From Dermatophilus congolensis (GTDB taxonomy: Bacteria; Actinomycetota; Actinomycetes; Actinomycetales; Dermatophilaceae), in the NCBI GenBank assembly GCA_030538115.1, contig JAUNUP010000010.1:56822-120821 (forward strand): a DNA stretch of 64,000 bases. Direction: 5' to 3'. Of this stretch, positions 1 to 8,510 are shown one piece after another. The position numbers were made by a program, and so were the translations under genes. Position 1 is the stretch's first letter; each line of letters begins with the position of its first letter. Under the pieces are notes generated by a model. It was not told the DNA's origin. It saw only the letters and a list, made by a program, of their open reading frames with translations, and did no database searches.

Positions 1-13
1 GACCGGGCGCACG

Positions 14-120
14 GGTCAGCGCGGCGCTGAGACGGAGCGGCCTGCGCCGGGGACCTGCGCACCGGTCAGCGCGACGCTTAGACGGACCGGCGCGTCGGGG
101 ACCTGGCGCGTGGCTCAGCG
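14..120. repeat. short tandem repeat, about 50-bp period
   Basis: A unit beginning GGTCAGCGCG is followed by GCGCT/GCTTAGACGGA and ends in GGGGACCTG. It starts at 14, recurs at 64, and has a partial third start near 112. The repeat touches the stop codon of the gene that ends at 115 on the minus strand. It may continue upstream of the window. Its function is unknown. Confidence 0.6.
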
Positions 121-888
121 CGCCAGCGTCGATTCGAGGTCGGCTCTGGCGCGGGCCATCGACGGGCCGTACCAGAAGAGCGTCCTGCCCTCGACGAATT
201 CGTGGCGGTGGTGGGGGAAGACGTCGGGGCCGTCGGTGGGGCCGAAGGCGTACGGTTCATCGGGAAGCAGCACGACGTCGGGTTTCTCGGCGAGCACGGT
301 CTCGACGTCGAGTCGCGGGTATCGGGCGTCGAGCCTGGCGACCACGTTGACCAGGCCAATCCGACCGAGCACATCGTCGGCGTACGTCTGCGAGCCCACC
401 CACGACCACGGGTCGCGCCAGATGGGCACAGCCACGCGCAGCGCTTGCAGTGAGGGAGTGGGCGGCGCGTCCCACACCTCCCGGGCAGTGGTCAGCCACC
501 CTGGCTCCGCCTCGTGCCCGAATCCCTCGCGGAACAACCGGGCGAGGCTGTCGAGGGCCTCCTGAACTGTGTCGATGCGGGTCACCCACACGGTGACGCC
601 CGACTCACGCAGGCGCTCGACGTCGATCCGGCGGTTCTCCTCGTGGTTCGCGACGACGAGGTCGGGCCGGAGCTCGCGGATCGCGGCGAGGTCAGGGTTC
701 TTCGTGCCCCGCACTCGTGCCACGTCGAGATCCGCAGGCTGAACGCACCAATCCGTGGCCCCGACGAGAGAGCCCGGCGCGGTTTCGGCGATGGCCTCTG
801 TGATCGACGGCACGAGGCTCACCACCCGCCGTGGCTCCGCAACCAACTGCACAGGCGCCCCGAGATCGTCGAGCAGCGGCCGATCCAT
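115..888 (-). CDS. helical-backbone metal receptor / BtuF-like binding protein, no signal peptide
   Basis: This 257-residue protein has the fold signature of the ABC-transporter periplasmic binding family 2 (BtuF/FhuD-like). The N-terminal half carries RRVVSLVPSITEAIAETA, then the typical G-KNPDL-AI-L-PDLVVAN-EEN stretch, where the linker helix begins, and the C-terminal lobe has AEKPDVVLLPDEPY. No signal peptide or lipobox precedes the domain, so it probably stays in the cytoplasm, unlike true transport receptors. No permease or ATPase gene is adjacent. I chose the ATG at 888 because GGGAGA sits four bases before it; the ATG at 900 is possible. An open frame further upstream runs through the palindromic repeat and is unlikely to be translated. 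The substrate (corrinoid, heme or siderophore) cannot be told. Confidence 0.72.
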   Translation of the reverse strand: MDRPLLDDLGAPVQLVAEPRRVVSLVPSITEAIAETAPGSLVGATDWCVQPADLDVARVRGTKNPDLAAIRELRPDLVVANHEENRRIDVERLRESGVTVWVTRIDTVQEALDSLARLFREGFGHEAEPGWLTTAREVWDAPPTPSLQALRVAVPIWRDPWSWVGSQTYADDVLGRIGLVNVVARLDARYPRLDVETVLAEKPDVVLLPDEPYAFGPTDGPDVFPHHRHEFVEGRTLFWYGPSMARARADLESTLAR

Positions 889-988
889 ACGGTCTCCCAT
901 CGACGGTGGTACACGGGTAGGCGCTGCGCGCCACGCTACCCGGCGATACAGCGAGCCGGCGCGGACAAGTGCGTGAGGGCAGCGCCCG

Positions 989-1084
989 GTTACGACATGA
1001 GGGATGCGTTTCGCCGACGTACGCGCACGTTTACGTAGGTGAATGCGGCACAGGCACTCCAGAGTGCATCCTTCGTGCCGCAAC
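989..1084 (+). repeat. family A palindromic element, copy 1 (96 bp)
   Basis: The left arm is GTTACGACATGAGGGATGC and the right arm is GCATCCTTCGTGCCGCAAC, so the 19-bp inverted arms are imperfect. A second palindrome sits at the centre (TTTACGTAGGTGAA). The element is 96 bp long, the same length as the copies at 2344, 37237 and 48222. It lies between two divergent genes, so it is not acting as a terminator here. The rest of the 889-1260 gap shows nothing recognisable apart from presumed promoters. Confidence 0.85.
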
Positions 1085-1260
1085 GTGCGCCCCATCCCGC
1101 CAGCCTCTTGTCAGAGCGCGGCCCCGAGTCATGAGAAATCCACAGCACCGATTACGGAATCGTCCCGGATCTCAAGGCTTTCCGAACACTTATCAACATG
1201 GCTAATAACCCTTGTGGAAAACTTGTCGCAGCATCCGCAAGACTTCGCCACGATTCCGAT

Positions 1261-2343
1261 ATGCCAAAACGGGATCGCGCAGCAGACATCGTCACCCTCC
1301 TCACCCAGCAAGGCGGCACCGGCACCCGCGTGGACCTCACGCATGCGGTGTCCCGCGCCGCACTTGAGTCAGCATTACGACAAGGCTGGGTGACACATCT
1401 CGGCAACGGTTCGATCACTCTGCCTCGACTGGCGATTCCTCCATTGGGTGACGCAGGCGCTTGTCGCTCATGGACGTCCCCCGATGATGAATTAAGTTCG
1501 GCGGCAAACGATCACATCACGTCTCTGCTCGCATTCGCGCGGGGTCACCAAGGGGTTCTGTCGCATCGCAGCGCGGCAGTAGTGCATCGGTGGGCTGTTC
1601 TCAACCCGCCCGATTCCGTCGAACTGATCTTCCCCAGGGGACGGCGGCGCCCCCGGGACTCTGCCGTTCCGATTACGGCTCGCAACGCGACCGTCACCGC
1701 TGAGGAGCTTCGGTTGCGGTGCACCTCGCCGCTCAACACGGTCATCGCGTGCGCTCGCGATCTCGACCCCGCCGAGGCCTTGGCCATCGCAGATTCCGCC
1801 CTACGGTGTGGCGACATCGGCACGCGCGAATTGCGATCCGCGTGCGATCGCTACACCGGCCGTCGCGCAGATCGCGTGCGCCGCGTTCTCAGTGCTGCAG
1901 ATAGAGGTGCCGCCAACCCTTTCGAGTCGGCCCTCCGGTGGATTCTTCAAGACGTGCGGGGTGTCGAGTTCTCGACACAGGTGCGAGTCGAGGACTCGTC
2001 GATAGATCTCAAGGTCTTCGTTGATCTCGGTGTCGAAGAACTCCGGCTCGCCTGCGAAGCGGACAGTTACGAATTCCATGGTGGCAGAGAGAATTTCCAG
2101 AAGGATCGACGCCGTTATGCGCTCCTCAATGCCGCTGGCTGGATCGTCCTCACCTTCACATTGCGTCAGGTTCGTGAAGAGCCGGAGTGGGTTCGCCAGA
2201 TCGTCGAAATCATGGTCGATGTCAGGCGTGCCCACCTGGCTGCCGAAAAAGATGCGGCCTCTTGGCGACGCCTTCAACGCAAGCACGGGCGCGCGCAGCG
2301 TCGGAGCCGGGAGCAGAGGCGTCGTTCGCGGAGTGCTGCGTAG
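1261..2343 (+). CDS. AbiEi-antitoxin-like / DUF559 domain protein
   Basis: This 360-residue protein has the layout of a common actinobacterial family. An N-terminal winged-helix region (residues about 8-60, ending in the GNGSITLP strand) resembles the AbiEi type IV antitoxin N-terminal domain. A middle region follows, and then a C-terminal Vsr/DUF559-like nuclease fold. In that fold FESALRWIL, the EADSYEFHG motif and RRYALLNAAGWIVLTFT match the family, including its conserved acidic residue near EADS. No AbiEii-type toxin gene is adjacent, so a toxin-antitoxin role is not supported. I chose the ATG at 1261; an ATG at 1198 is in frame but its extra residues look non-conserved. The stop codon directly abuts a family A repeat. 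Nuclease activity is inferred only from fold. Confidence 0.7.
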   Translation: MPKRDRAADIVTLLTQQGGTGTRVDLTHAVSRAALESALRQGWVTHLGNGSITLPRLAIPPLGDAGACRSWTSPDDELSSAANDHITSLLAFARGHQGVLSHRSAAVVHRWAVLNPPDSVELIFPRGRRRPRDSAVPITARNATVTAEELRLRCTSPLNTVIACARDLDPAEALAIADSALRCGDIGTRELRSACDRYTGRRADRVRRVLSAADRGAANPFESALRWILQDVRGVEFSTQVRVEDSSIDLKVFVDLGVEELRLACEADSYEFHGGRENFQKDRRRYALLNAAGWIVLTFTLRQVREEPEWVRQIVEIMVDVRRAHLAAEKDAASWRRLQRKHGRAQRRSREQRRRSRSAA

Positions 2344-2439
2344 TTTGCGACACGAGGGATGTACTTCTCCGTCGGCCGCACACGTTCACCTAGGTGAATG
2401 CGGCGCGGCACGCCTGAACTGCATCCTTGGTGTCGCAAC
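2344..2439 (+). repeat. family A palindromic element, copy 2 (96 bp)
   Basis: The element starts at the base right after the stop codon of the preceding gene and lies between convergent genes. The left arm is TTTGCGACACGAGGGATGT and the right arm is GCATCCTTGGTGTCGCAAC. The centre holds a perfect 14-bp palindrome, TTCACCTAGGTGAA. Length and orientation match the other three copies. Confidence 0.88.
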
Positions 2440-2480
2440 GTCCGGGAGGGCGTGAGGTGCCATGCCGCCGGACGCACGGG

Positions 2481-3452
2481 TCAGGGCGCGGAGTGCGCCG
2501 CCAGGTGGGTGTCCATGAGGCGGCGGCTTTCCAGCGTGACGCGTGACCAGCGGGGGTCTGTCCGGCCCGCTTCGACCTGAGCAGCGAACGCCAGGACCTC
2601 GTGCGGCATCGTGTCTTGAGGTGCGACCGGGCCTTCGAGGAGTGTGACCGTGTCGCCCTTGCGGGGATGCAGCTCCATGAGTGTGGGTTCGGCGAGGTCG
2701 GAGATCGTGAGTGCCGCGTCTTCGCCGAGGATCACGCTCGGGGTCACGCCTTGCGTGATCTTCGACCACGACAGGTCGACCACGAGATCGGGGTAGGTGA
2801 GCATCATCGAGCCGGCGCCCTCGAATCCGTTGTGCAGCAACGTGCTCGCACCGCTCGCCGCGAGCGGCGCTCCGAACAGGTCGATGGCGGGTTCGAGCAC
2901 GTATACGCCGATGTCCGCGAGGGCCGAATTGCCGAGGCCGGGGTCGAAGGCGTTCGGCACCTCCCCGGCCCTGAACCGGTCGTACCGCGACGAGTACTGG
3001 CACTTGGCGAAGCTCACCTGCCGAATGGTGCCGAGCTGTGGCAGCGTCTCGCGGAGCAACTCGTACGCGGGCGTGTGGAGGTGCCGGGTCGCCTCCATCG
3101 CGACAACGCCCTTCGCCTCGGCGGCGTCGAGGATGTCGCGTACCTCGGCCTCCGTGGTGCCCATGACTTTCTCGACGAGCACGTGCTTGCCGGCCTCGAT
3201 CGCGGCCAGCGCCTGCGTGTGGTGTACGCCGTTGGGGCTCGCGATGTACACGGCGTCGACAGCCTCGCACATCTCGGTGAGATCGGTGAAGACGCGCCCG
3301 ATGCCGTGCTCGCGTGCGAACGCCTCCCCGGTCTCGCTCCGTCGCGACAGCACGGCAGTCGCTTCGGCAATCCCGTTGGTGCGCCCGCAAGCACGCGTGA
3401 ACCACTCGCTGATGAAGTTGGTACCGACGATCCCGAACCGCAGCGCTCCCAT
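2481..3452 (-). CDS. Gfo/Idh/MocA family oxidoreductase
   Basis: This 323-residue protein is an NAD(P)-dependent oxidoreductase of the Gfo/Idh/MocA family, full length for the group. The N-terminal Rossmann domain has RFGIVGTNFIS, a variant of the usual GxGxxG-type loop. YIASPNGVHHTQALAAIEAG and GKHVLVEK follow, the lysine of the EK motif being the usual catalytic residue. The residue after it is V where most members have P. The C-terminal half carries the alpha/beta substrate domain with DIGVYVLEPAIDLFG. The likely substrate is a sugar or cyclitol, but nothing nearby identifies it. It is a single-gene unit; a perfect 18-bp palindrome about 100 bp upstream could be its operator. Confidence 0.88.
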   Translation of the reverse strand: MGALRFGIVGTNFISEWFTRACGRTNGIAEATAVLSRRSETGEAFAREHGIGRVFTDLTEMCEAVDAVYIASPNGVHHTQALAAIEAGKHVLVEKVMGTTEAEVRDILDAAEAKGVVAMEATRHLHTPAYELLRETLPQLGTIRQVSFAKCQYSSRYDRFRAGEVPNAFDPGLGNSALADIGVYVLEPAIDLFGAPLAASGASTLLHNGFEGAGSMMLTYPDLVVDLSWSKITQGVTPSVILGEDAALTISDLAEPTLMELHPRKGDTVTLLEGPVAPQDTMPHEVLAFAAQVEAGRTDPRWSRVTLESRRLMDTHLAAHSAP

Positions 3453-3555
3453 GACGCCACGCTATCCGTGCCGTCCTCCGAACGGAGTGGATCCCCACCA
3501 CTCAGCAGAGGTTTGGTGACGGGAACACAGTTTCTAAACTATGCTCTCTCGCTTG

Positions 3556-3573
3556 AGTTCTGCTAGCAGAACT
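3556..3573. promoter_or_regulatory. perfect 18-bp palindrome, operator candidate
   Basis: AGTTCTGCTAGCAGAACT is a perfect 18-bp palindrome. It lies about 100 bp upstream of the oxidoreductase gene that reads from 3452 on the minus strand. A CATAGTTT-like -10 lies between the two. Its length fits a LacI- or TetR-type repressor site. No regulator gene is adjacent. Confidence 0.45.
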
Positions 3574-3615
3574 TAGGGAAACCGCGCCTGACGGATTGCT
3601 CGCGCGGGCATGCGA

Positions 3616-3647
3616 AGGGGCGGGTCGCCAACCAGCGACCCGCCCCT
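3616..3647 (-). terminator. GC-rich hairpin terminator after phoX
   Basis: AGGGGCGGGTCGC pairs perfectly with GCGACCCGCCCCT across a 6-nt loop. It sits 37 bp past the stop codon of the minus-strand phoX gene. There is no clear T tract, as is common in actinobacteria. Confidence 0.75.
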
Positions 3648-3683
3648 CACGTGTGCCTCAGAGGTTCACGAGGCTCACCGGCG

Positions 3684-5624
3684 TCAGGAGCCGATGATGC
3701 CGCCGTCCTTCTTGCGGATGACGATCGTCGCCGGGCGCGGGCGGCCGGCCTTGTCGTGCTCCGGCCACGAGCTCACCGCGTTGGGGTTCTCGGGGGTCGG
3801 GGTGCCGATGGCCTTGGTGTCTTCACCCGGGTGCTGGATGTTGACGAACATCGTGCGCTGGTCGGGGGTCGCGATGACGCCCGTGATCTCACAGCCCTTC
3901 GGGCCGGTGAGGAAGCGACGGATCTCCTTCGTCTTCGGGTCGGCGCACAGCATCATGTTGTTGCCGATGTTGTCGTAACCCTTCTCCTTGAGCAGCTGCG
4001 AGGAGTTGGAGACGTCGGTCTGGATCCACAGGCGGCCGTCCGGGTCGCCCCACAGGCCGTCGGGGGAGCCGAAGATGTCGCCCTTGATGTTGACCTTGGG
4101 GTCGTACACGGGGTCACCGGCGAGCACGAAGATGTCCCAGTTGAAGCGCAGCGAGGTCTTGTCGTTGCCCTTCTCCATCCAGCGGATGATGTGGCCGTAC
4201 GGGTTGGGCTTGCGGGGGTTCGCAGCCGACGGGCCCGAGGAGCCGTTGGTGAGGGTGCAGAAGATGTGGCCCGTCTTCTGGTTCTCGGTGATCCACTCGG
4301 GGCGGTCCATCTTGGTGGCACCGAGGGCGTCGGCGGCGGTGCGCGTGCGGATGAGCACGTCGGCCTGGTCGACGAAGCCGTTCTCCTTGGTCAGCTTGCC
4401 CTTGCCGAAGACGAGCGGCAGCCAGTCGCCGGAGCCGTCGTCGTTGAAGCGCGCCACGTAGAGCGTGCCGTGGTCGAGGGGGCTCTGGCCCTTCATGCGG
4501 CGGTTGCGCCAGCGACCGGAGCCGACGAACTTGTAGATGTACTCGCCGTCCTGGTCGTCACCGGTGTAGGCCACGATGCGGCCCTTGGTCTCGGTGAAGT
4601 GGCAGTTCTCGTGCTTGATGCGGCCGAGAGCCGTGCGCTTGACCGGCGTGGAGTTCGGGTCGAACGGGTCGATCTCGACGCACCAGCCGAAGCGGTTGGG
4701 CTCGTTCGGGTCCTTGACAACGTCGAAGCGCTCGTCGACCTCGTGCCACTTCCAGTCGGTCTCGCCGTTGCCGACGCCGTAGCGCTTCTCCTCCACCGTG
4801 CTCTCGTGGCCCTTGGTGGTGGTGCCGAAGTACTGGTGCCAGTTCTCCTCGCAGGTCACGTACGTGCCCCACGGGGTCGCGCCCATCGAGCAGTTGTTGA
4901 GCGTGCCGCGAGCCTGGGTCTTGGCGGCGAGCTTGGGGTGGTCGCCCTTGACGGGACCCGAGAACTTCACCGGCGTGTTGACGTGCACGCGGCGGTTGTA
5001 CTTGGAGTCGACGTTCTTCCACGACCCGTTCTTGTCGCGCTGCACCTTGACCACGGAGACGCCGTGCGCGTGCTGGTGCTTGCGCGCCTTCTCCAGGGTC
5101 ATCTGGTCGAGGCCGTCCTTGGTGAGCATGGCCGGGTCGGTGTACTCGTGGTTGAGCACGAGCAGACCCACGTCGTTGCCCTTGCGGCGGCCGGAGCCGA
5201 TCGGGAAGAAGTGCATGCCGTCGTGGTTGAAGCCGATCTGCTTGGCCTGCTCGTCGGCGGTGTTGGAGGCGTCCTTCTTCCACGCCGGGCCGCTGGAGAG
5301 CAGCGGCGTGCCCCACGGGATCAGGACCTCGGCGATGTACCCCTCGGGCACGTGGACCTCGTCGTCGCGGCTGGTCGGCACGGCCTTGAAGCCGAGCAAC
5401 GGGCCGTGACCGCGACCGCGGCGGCCGGCGACGGCACCTGCTTCAGCGGCGTCGGCAGTGGTGGGCGCGCTCGCGGCGGCAGCGGGCGCACCGGCGAGGA
5501 ATCCGACGGCAGCGACACCAACCGCTCCACCGAGCACATTGCGGCGCGAGAGGTTGGACTCGAGAACGTCGGAGAAGTGCCGGTTGTCGCTGGGGTTGGT
5601 GCTGATGTCGTCGGAGTCGTACAT
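3684..5624 (-). CDS. phoX: PhoX-family alkaline phosphatase, Tat-exported
   Basis: This 646-residue protein belongs to the DUF839/PhoX family, monomeric Ca/Fe-dependent phosphatases that release phosphate from phosphomonoesters outside the cytoplasmic membrane. The N-terminus has a twin-arginine signal: SRRNVLGGAVGV at about residues 26-37, followed by a hydrophobic stretch and an Ala-rich cleavage region. The family hallmark TCEENWHQYF is present, as are several conserved Gly/Asp-rich blade motifs (GVIATPDQRTMFVNIQHPGE, WGDPDGRLWIQTD). The length matches the family. GAGGA sits just before the ATG. A terminator hairpin follows, so it is probably monocistronic. A pair of TCAC repeats 11 bp apart upstream may be a PHO box. 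Confidence 0.93.
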   Translation of the reverse strand: MYDSDDISTNPSDNRHFSDVLESNLSRRNVLGGAVGVAAVGFLAGAPAAAASAPTTADAAEAGAVAGRRGRGHGPLLGFKAVPTSRDDEVHVPEGYIAEVLIPWGTPLLSSGPAWKKDASNTADEQAKQIGFNHDGMHFFPIGSGRRKGNDVGLLVLNHEYTDPAMLTKDGLDQMTLEKARKHQHAHGVSVVKVQRDKNGSWKNVDSKYNRRVHVNTPVKFSGPVKGDHPKLAAKTQARGTLNNCSMGATPWGTYVTCEENWHQYFGTTTKGHESTVEEKRYGVGNGETDWKWHEVDERFDVVKDPNEPNRFGWCVEIDPFDPNSTPVKRTALGRIKHENCHFTETKGRIVAYTGDDQDGEYIYKFVGSGRWRNRRMKGQSPLDHGTLYVARFNDDGSGDWLPLVFGKGKLTKENGFVDQADVLIRTRTAADALGATKMDRPEWITENQKTGHIFCTLTNGSSGPSAANPRKPNPYGHIIRWMEKGNDKTSLRFNWDIFVLAGDPVYDPKVNIKGDIFGSPDGLWGDPDGRLWIQTDVSNSSQLLKEKGYDNIGNNMMLCADPKTKEIRRFLTGPKGCEITGVIATPDQRTMFVNIQHPGEDTKAIGTPTPENPNAVSSWPEHDKAGRPRPATIVIRKKDGGIIGS

Positions 5625-5751
5625 GGTGTCCTCACGGTCGAAGGAGGGGGATCGCCCGGACGAGAGCTATTACGCCTGGTCCGTGCTCGACCGCGACGCT
5701 ATGGGTGGAGAGTGACCTGATTCACTGTGCGAGAAGAACGTTCGGAGGCTG

Positions 5752-5773
5752 CTGCGTGAACCAGAGGTGACGT
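5752..5773 (-). promoter_or_regulatory. possible PHO box upstream of phoX
   Basis: On the minus strand there are two TCAC cores spaced 11 bp apart (GTCACCTCTG then GTTCACGCAG). Actinobacterial PhoP binds direct repeat units with this spacing. The site lies about 130 bp before the phoX start. The match is short, so this is a suggestion only. I see nothing else in the 5625-5938 gap. Confidence 0.3.
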
Positions 5774-5938
5774 GCCTGGTCGGCGCGTGTGTCTCGGTGA
5801 GGCGGGGGGCCGGCTGCATCCGCCGCCGAGGAATCACTGACTTTTTTCGTGAGGCGCGATGAATTCGCGGAGCCTGTCTGGTCTATAGAGACAAGAGCCT
5901 CCCGCAGGGGGTGGCCCGCACGACGAAGGGAAGCGATC

Positions 5939-6400
5939 ATGTCCACTGTGACCAGCACCGAGAGCACGACCACCGCGACCGTCGAGCACCACATGGTCTT
6001 CGTCAACCTGCCCGTCGCCGACCTGGCGCGCAGCCGCGAGTTCTTCACAGCGATCGGGTACACCTTCGACGAGCGCATGTGCGATGGCAATGCCCTGGGG
6101 CTTCAGCTCGGCCCGAACATCTACGCGATGCTGCTCGGCCGCGAGTTCTTCGCCACCTTCCACAACGCAGAAACGGCGACGCCCGGCAAGCACGAAGTGC
6201 TCACGTGCCTCTCCGCCGGGAGCCGTGAGGAGGTCGACGCGATCGTCGACCGGGCCGTCGCCGCAGGGGGCACCCAGGTCAACGCGACTGAGCAGGGCGG
6301 ATTCATGTACGGCCGCTCGTATGCCGACCTCGACGGACACATCTGGGAGATCCTCTGGATGGATGTCACCGGGGCTACCGACGCCGGCGTCTTCGGCTGA
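5939..6400 (+). CDS. VOC-superfamily (glyoxalase/bleomycin-resistance fold) protein
   Basis: This 153-residue protein is a single vicinal-oxygen-chelate unit with two paired beta-alpha-beta-beta-beta modules. It has HHMVFVNLPVADLARSREFF at the start and DLDGHIWEILWMD at the end, where the Glu is a typical metal-ligand position. It belongs to the group often annotated as glyoxalase or extradiol-dioxygenase-like; the substrate is unknown. I used the ATG at 5939 because GAAGGGA lies seven bases before it. It precedes an ECF sigma gene by about 60 bp, and a DHFR-like gene and a second VOC gene follow. Such VOC/ECF/reductase groupings are common in actinobacteria and suggest shared regulation. Confidence 0.85.
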   Translation: MSTVTSTESTTTATVEHHMVFVNLPVADLARSREFFTAIGYTFDERMCDGNALGLQLGPNIYAMLLGREFFATFHNAETATPGKHEVLTCLSAGSREEVDAIVDRAVAAGGTQVNATEQGGFMYGRSYADLDGHIWEILWMDVTGATDAGVFG

Positions 6401-6459
6401 TCCGCACCTGCGCCCGCCGACGCACGCATCGGGTACCGGATCCGATCTCGGGAGGATCG

Positions 6460-7434
6460 ATGAGTCAGGCAACCGAATTCGAGCAGGCCACCGCTCCGCT
6501 GCGCCCGGAGTTGCTGGCGCACTGCTACCGCATGATGGGCTCGCCCGTCGACGCGGAGGATCAGGTGCAGGAGACGTACCTTCGCGCGTGGCGCGGCTAC
6601 GGCGAGTTCGACCACCGCGCGTCCGTGCGCACGTGGATGTACCGCATCGCCACGAACACGTGCCTCAATGCGCTTTCCGCCGCCGGTCGGCGGATGCTGC
6701 CGCGCAGTTTCGGCGGTGAACCCGGCGACCCGCGGGCCCCTCTGAACCAGCGCGACGAGGCGTGGCTCGAGCCGATGCCGGAGGCGTTTCTCTGGAAGAG
6801 CGCCGCGCCGACTCCGGAGGAGAAGCTGCTCGCGCGCGAGAACATCGCGATGGTGTGGATGGCGGCCCTGCACGACCTCACTCCCAACCAGCGGGCCGTG
6901 CTGCTGCTGCGCGATGTGCTGCAGTTCAGCGCCTCCGAGACGGCCGAGACTCTCGGAACCACTGTGGCCTCGGTCAACTCCGCGCTGCAGCGCACCCGGG
7001 AGGCGGTGGGCGGCGGTCTCCCCAGGGCCGAGGCCGATCCGCACGCCGAGCCGCACGTGGAGGCTGCTGCAGTCGACGCCTTCGTAGACGCGTTCGAGCG
7101 CCACGACTTCGACGCGATCGTCGCGACGCTTGCCGAGAACACGACGTGGCAGATGCCGCCGTTCGACCGGTGGTACGTGGGCGCGCACGACTCGGCGGTT
7201 CTCTCGCACACCCACTGCCCGGCCTCCGCGCCTGGTGATCTGCGGTTCCTGCGCACGCGCTCCAACGGGCAGCCTGCCGTGGGCATGTACCTGCGCAAGG
7301 GCGACCGGTACGAGGCCTTCCAGTTCCAGGTACTCCACGTGCGCCCCGACGGGCTCGTCGACGACGTGGTCGGCTGGTTCGAACCGCACATTTTCCGGCT
7401 CGCCGGACTCCCGCTCGTGCTCGACGCCGCGTAG
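6460..7434 (+). CDS. ECF sigma-70 factor with C-terminal SnoaL-like domain (SigG/TIGR02960 type)
   Basis: This 324-residue RNA polymerase sigma factor has region 2 at residues about 14-80 (LAHCYRMMGSPVDAEDQVQETYLRAW, then a VRTWMYRIATNTCLN core) and region 4 at about 135-185 (LTPNQRAVLLLRDVLQFSASETAETLGTTVASVNSALQR). A C-terminal SnoaL-like domain (about 200-310) carries the AFVDAFERHDFDAIVATLAEN start. This layout is that of the SigG-like group, where the extra domain is thought to modulate activity in place of a separate anti-sigma factor. No anti-sigma gene is adjacent. GGAGGATCG precedes the ATG. Neighbouring VOC and DHFR-like genes are candidate regulon members. Confidence 0.9.
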   Translation: MSQATEFEQATAPLRPELLAHCYRMMGSPVDAEDQVQETYLRAWRGYGEFDHRASVRTWMYRIATNTCLNALSAAGRRMLPRSFGGEPGDPRAPLNQRDEAWLEPMPEAFLWKSAAPTPEEKLLARENIAMVWMAALHDLTPNQRAVLLLRDVLQFSASETAETLGTTVASVNSALQRTREAVGGGLPRAEADPHAEPHVEAAAVDAFVDAFERHDFDAIVATLAENTTWQMPPFDRWYVGAHDSAVLSHTHCPASAPGDLRFLRTRSNGQPAVGMYLRKGDRYEAFQFQVLHVRPDGLVDDVVGWFEPHIFRLAGLPLVLDAA

Positions 7435-7494
7435 CGGCCCCCATACTCACTGTGTCCCCGCGATTCGATCGCGGGAGAACCGAAAGGCACCATC

Positions 7495-8067
7495 ATGCGT
7501 CAGCTCATCGTCTCCGAATTCGTCACCCTCGACGGCGTCATGGAAGCCCCCGGCGGCGGCGACCACCCGCACGGCGGCTGGACGTTCAAAGACGTCGAAT
7601 TCGACCCTGCCGCCTACGAGATCAAGGGCACGGAGCAGGAAGAGGCCGGGGCGGTGCTCGTCGGCCGCAAGTCTTGGCAGGAATTCGAGGGCGTCTGGCC
7701 GTCGATGACCGACGACTTCCCGAAGTACAACGCGATGCCCAAGTACGTCGTCTCCACGACGCTCAGCGACGACGAGGTGGCGGCCTCGGCGTGGCAGCCG
7801 ATGACGCTGCTCCGCTCGGTCGACGATGTGCGCGCCCTCAAGGAGGGTGACGGCGATCCGATCATCGTGCACGGTAGCGCGGGTCTGTCCCAGTCGCTGG
7901 CGGCAGCGGGGCTGGTCGACCGCTACCACCTGCTGGTCTTCCCCGTGATCCTCGGCAGCGGCAAGCGCCTGTTCGCCTCCGACGGAGACAAGGCCAACCT
8001 GCGCGTCGTGGAGTCGGCGACGTACGGCAACGGCATCACCAAGCTCGTGCTCGACGTGGTGCGCTGA
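7495..8067 (+). CDS. dihydrofolate-reductase-family (RibD C-terminal-like) protein
   Basis: This 190-residue protein has the RibD_C/DHFR-like fold: MRQLIVSEFVTLDGVMEAPG at the start, VLVGRKSWQEF for the nucleotide-binding strand-helix, and HGSAGLSQSLAAAGLVDRYHLLVFPVILGSGKRLF near the C-terminus. These stand-alone proteins are NADPH-binding reductases of unknown substrate (the YyaP/YwjB group), not the dihydrofolate reductase of folate synthesis. GAGAACCGAAAGG precedes the ATG. The stop is one base from the GTG of the next VOC gene, so the two are almost certainly co-transcribed. Confidence 0.88.
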   Translation: MRQLIVSEFVTLDGVMEAPGGGDHPHGGWTFKDVEFDPAAYEIKGTEQEEAGAVLVGRKSWQEFEGVWPSMTDDFPKYNAMPKYVVSTTLSDDEVAASAWQPMTLLRSVDDVRALKEGDGDPIIVHGSAGLSQSLAAAGLVDRYHLLVFPVILGSGKRLFASDGDKANLRVVESATYGNGITKLVLDVVR

Positions 8068-8068
8068 C

Positions 8069-8422
8069 GTGCGGGTCCGGCGGATCACCACGAACTTGCC
8101 CGTCGCCGACATCGAGGCGGCCAAGGAGTTCTACACGGGATTCATGGGCCTGCGTGACGAGGAGTTCAACCTCGGCTGGGTGGCCCGCTACACCGATCCG
8201 GATACGGGTGCCCACGTGCAGCTCGTCACGAGCGACCTCACGGCACAGGACGATTCGGCGATCTCCGTGCACTGCGACGACGTCGACGCCGCCTACGACG
8301 AGGCCCGCGCCGCCGGCTACGAGATCACCCACCCCCTCACGACGGAGGAGTGGGGCGTGCGCCGCTTCCACGTGCGAGCCCCCGACGGAACGATCGTCAA
8401 CGTCGTGCAACACCGCGGCTGA
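8069..8422 (+). CDS. VOC-superfamily protein
   Basis: This 117-residue VOC protein has RRITTNLPVADIEAAKEFY at the N-terminus, an AISVHCDDVDAAYDEARAAG central helix and a VRAPDGTIVNVVQH end. It starts with GTG one base after the stop of the DHFR-like gene, which implies translational coupling. It is unlike the VOC protein at 5939 outside the fold core. No substrate can be assigned. Confidence 0.85.
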   Translation: MRVRRITTNLPVADIEAAKEFYTGFMGLRDEEFNLGWVARYTDPDTGAHVQLVTSDLTAQDDSAISVHCDDVDAAYDEARAAGYEITHPLTTEEWGVRRFHVRAPDGTIVNVVQHRG

Positions 8423-8510
8423 CCGTCCAGGTCGCCAAGTGAGGCGCGCGGGTCGCGGGGATGCGACAGGATCGGAGGCGGTTCAGCGGCTTCCAGGGAA
8501 GGCATCAGCT

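Noticed and set aside
989..1084. Family A elements as rho-independent terminators
   Set aside because: Two of the four copies lie between divergent genes, none has a T tract, and all share one orientation regardless of gene strand.
3651..5720. A long open frame of 689 codons opposite phoX
   Set aside because: It is the antisense of a well-conserved phoX gene. Long spurious frames are normal in this GC content, and its composition (Val/Leu/Arg/Ala runs) matches no family.
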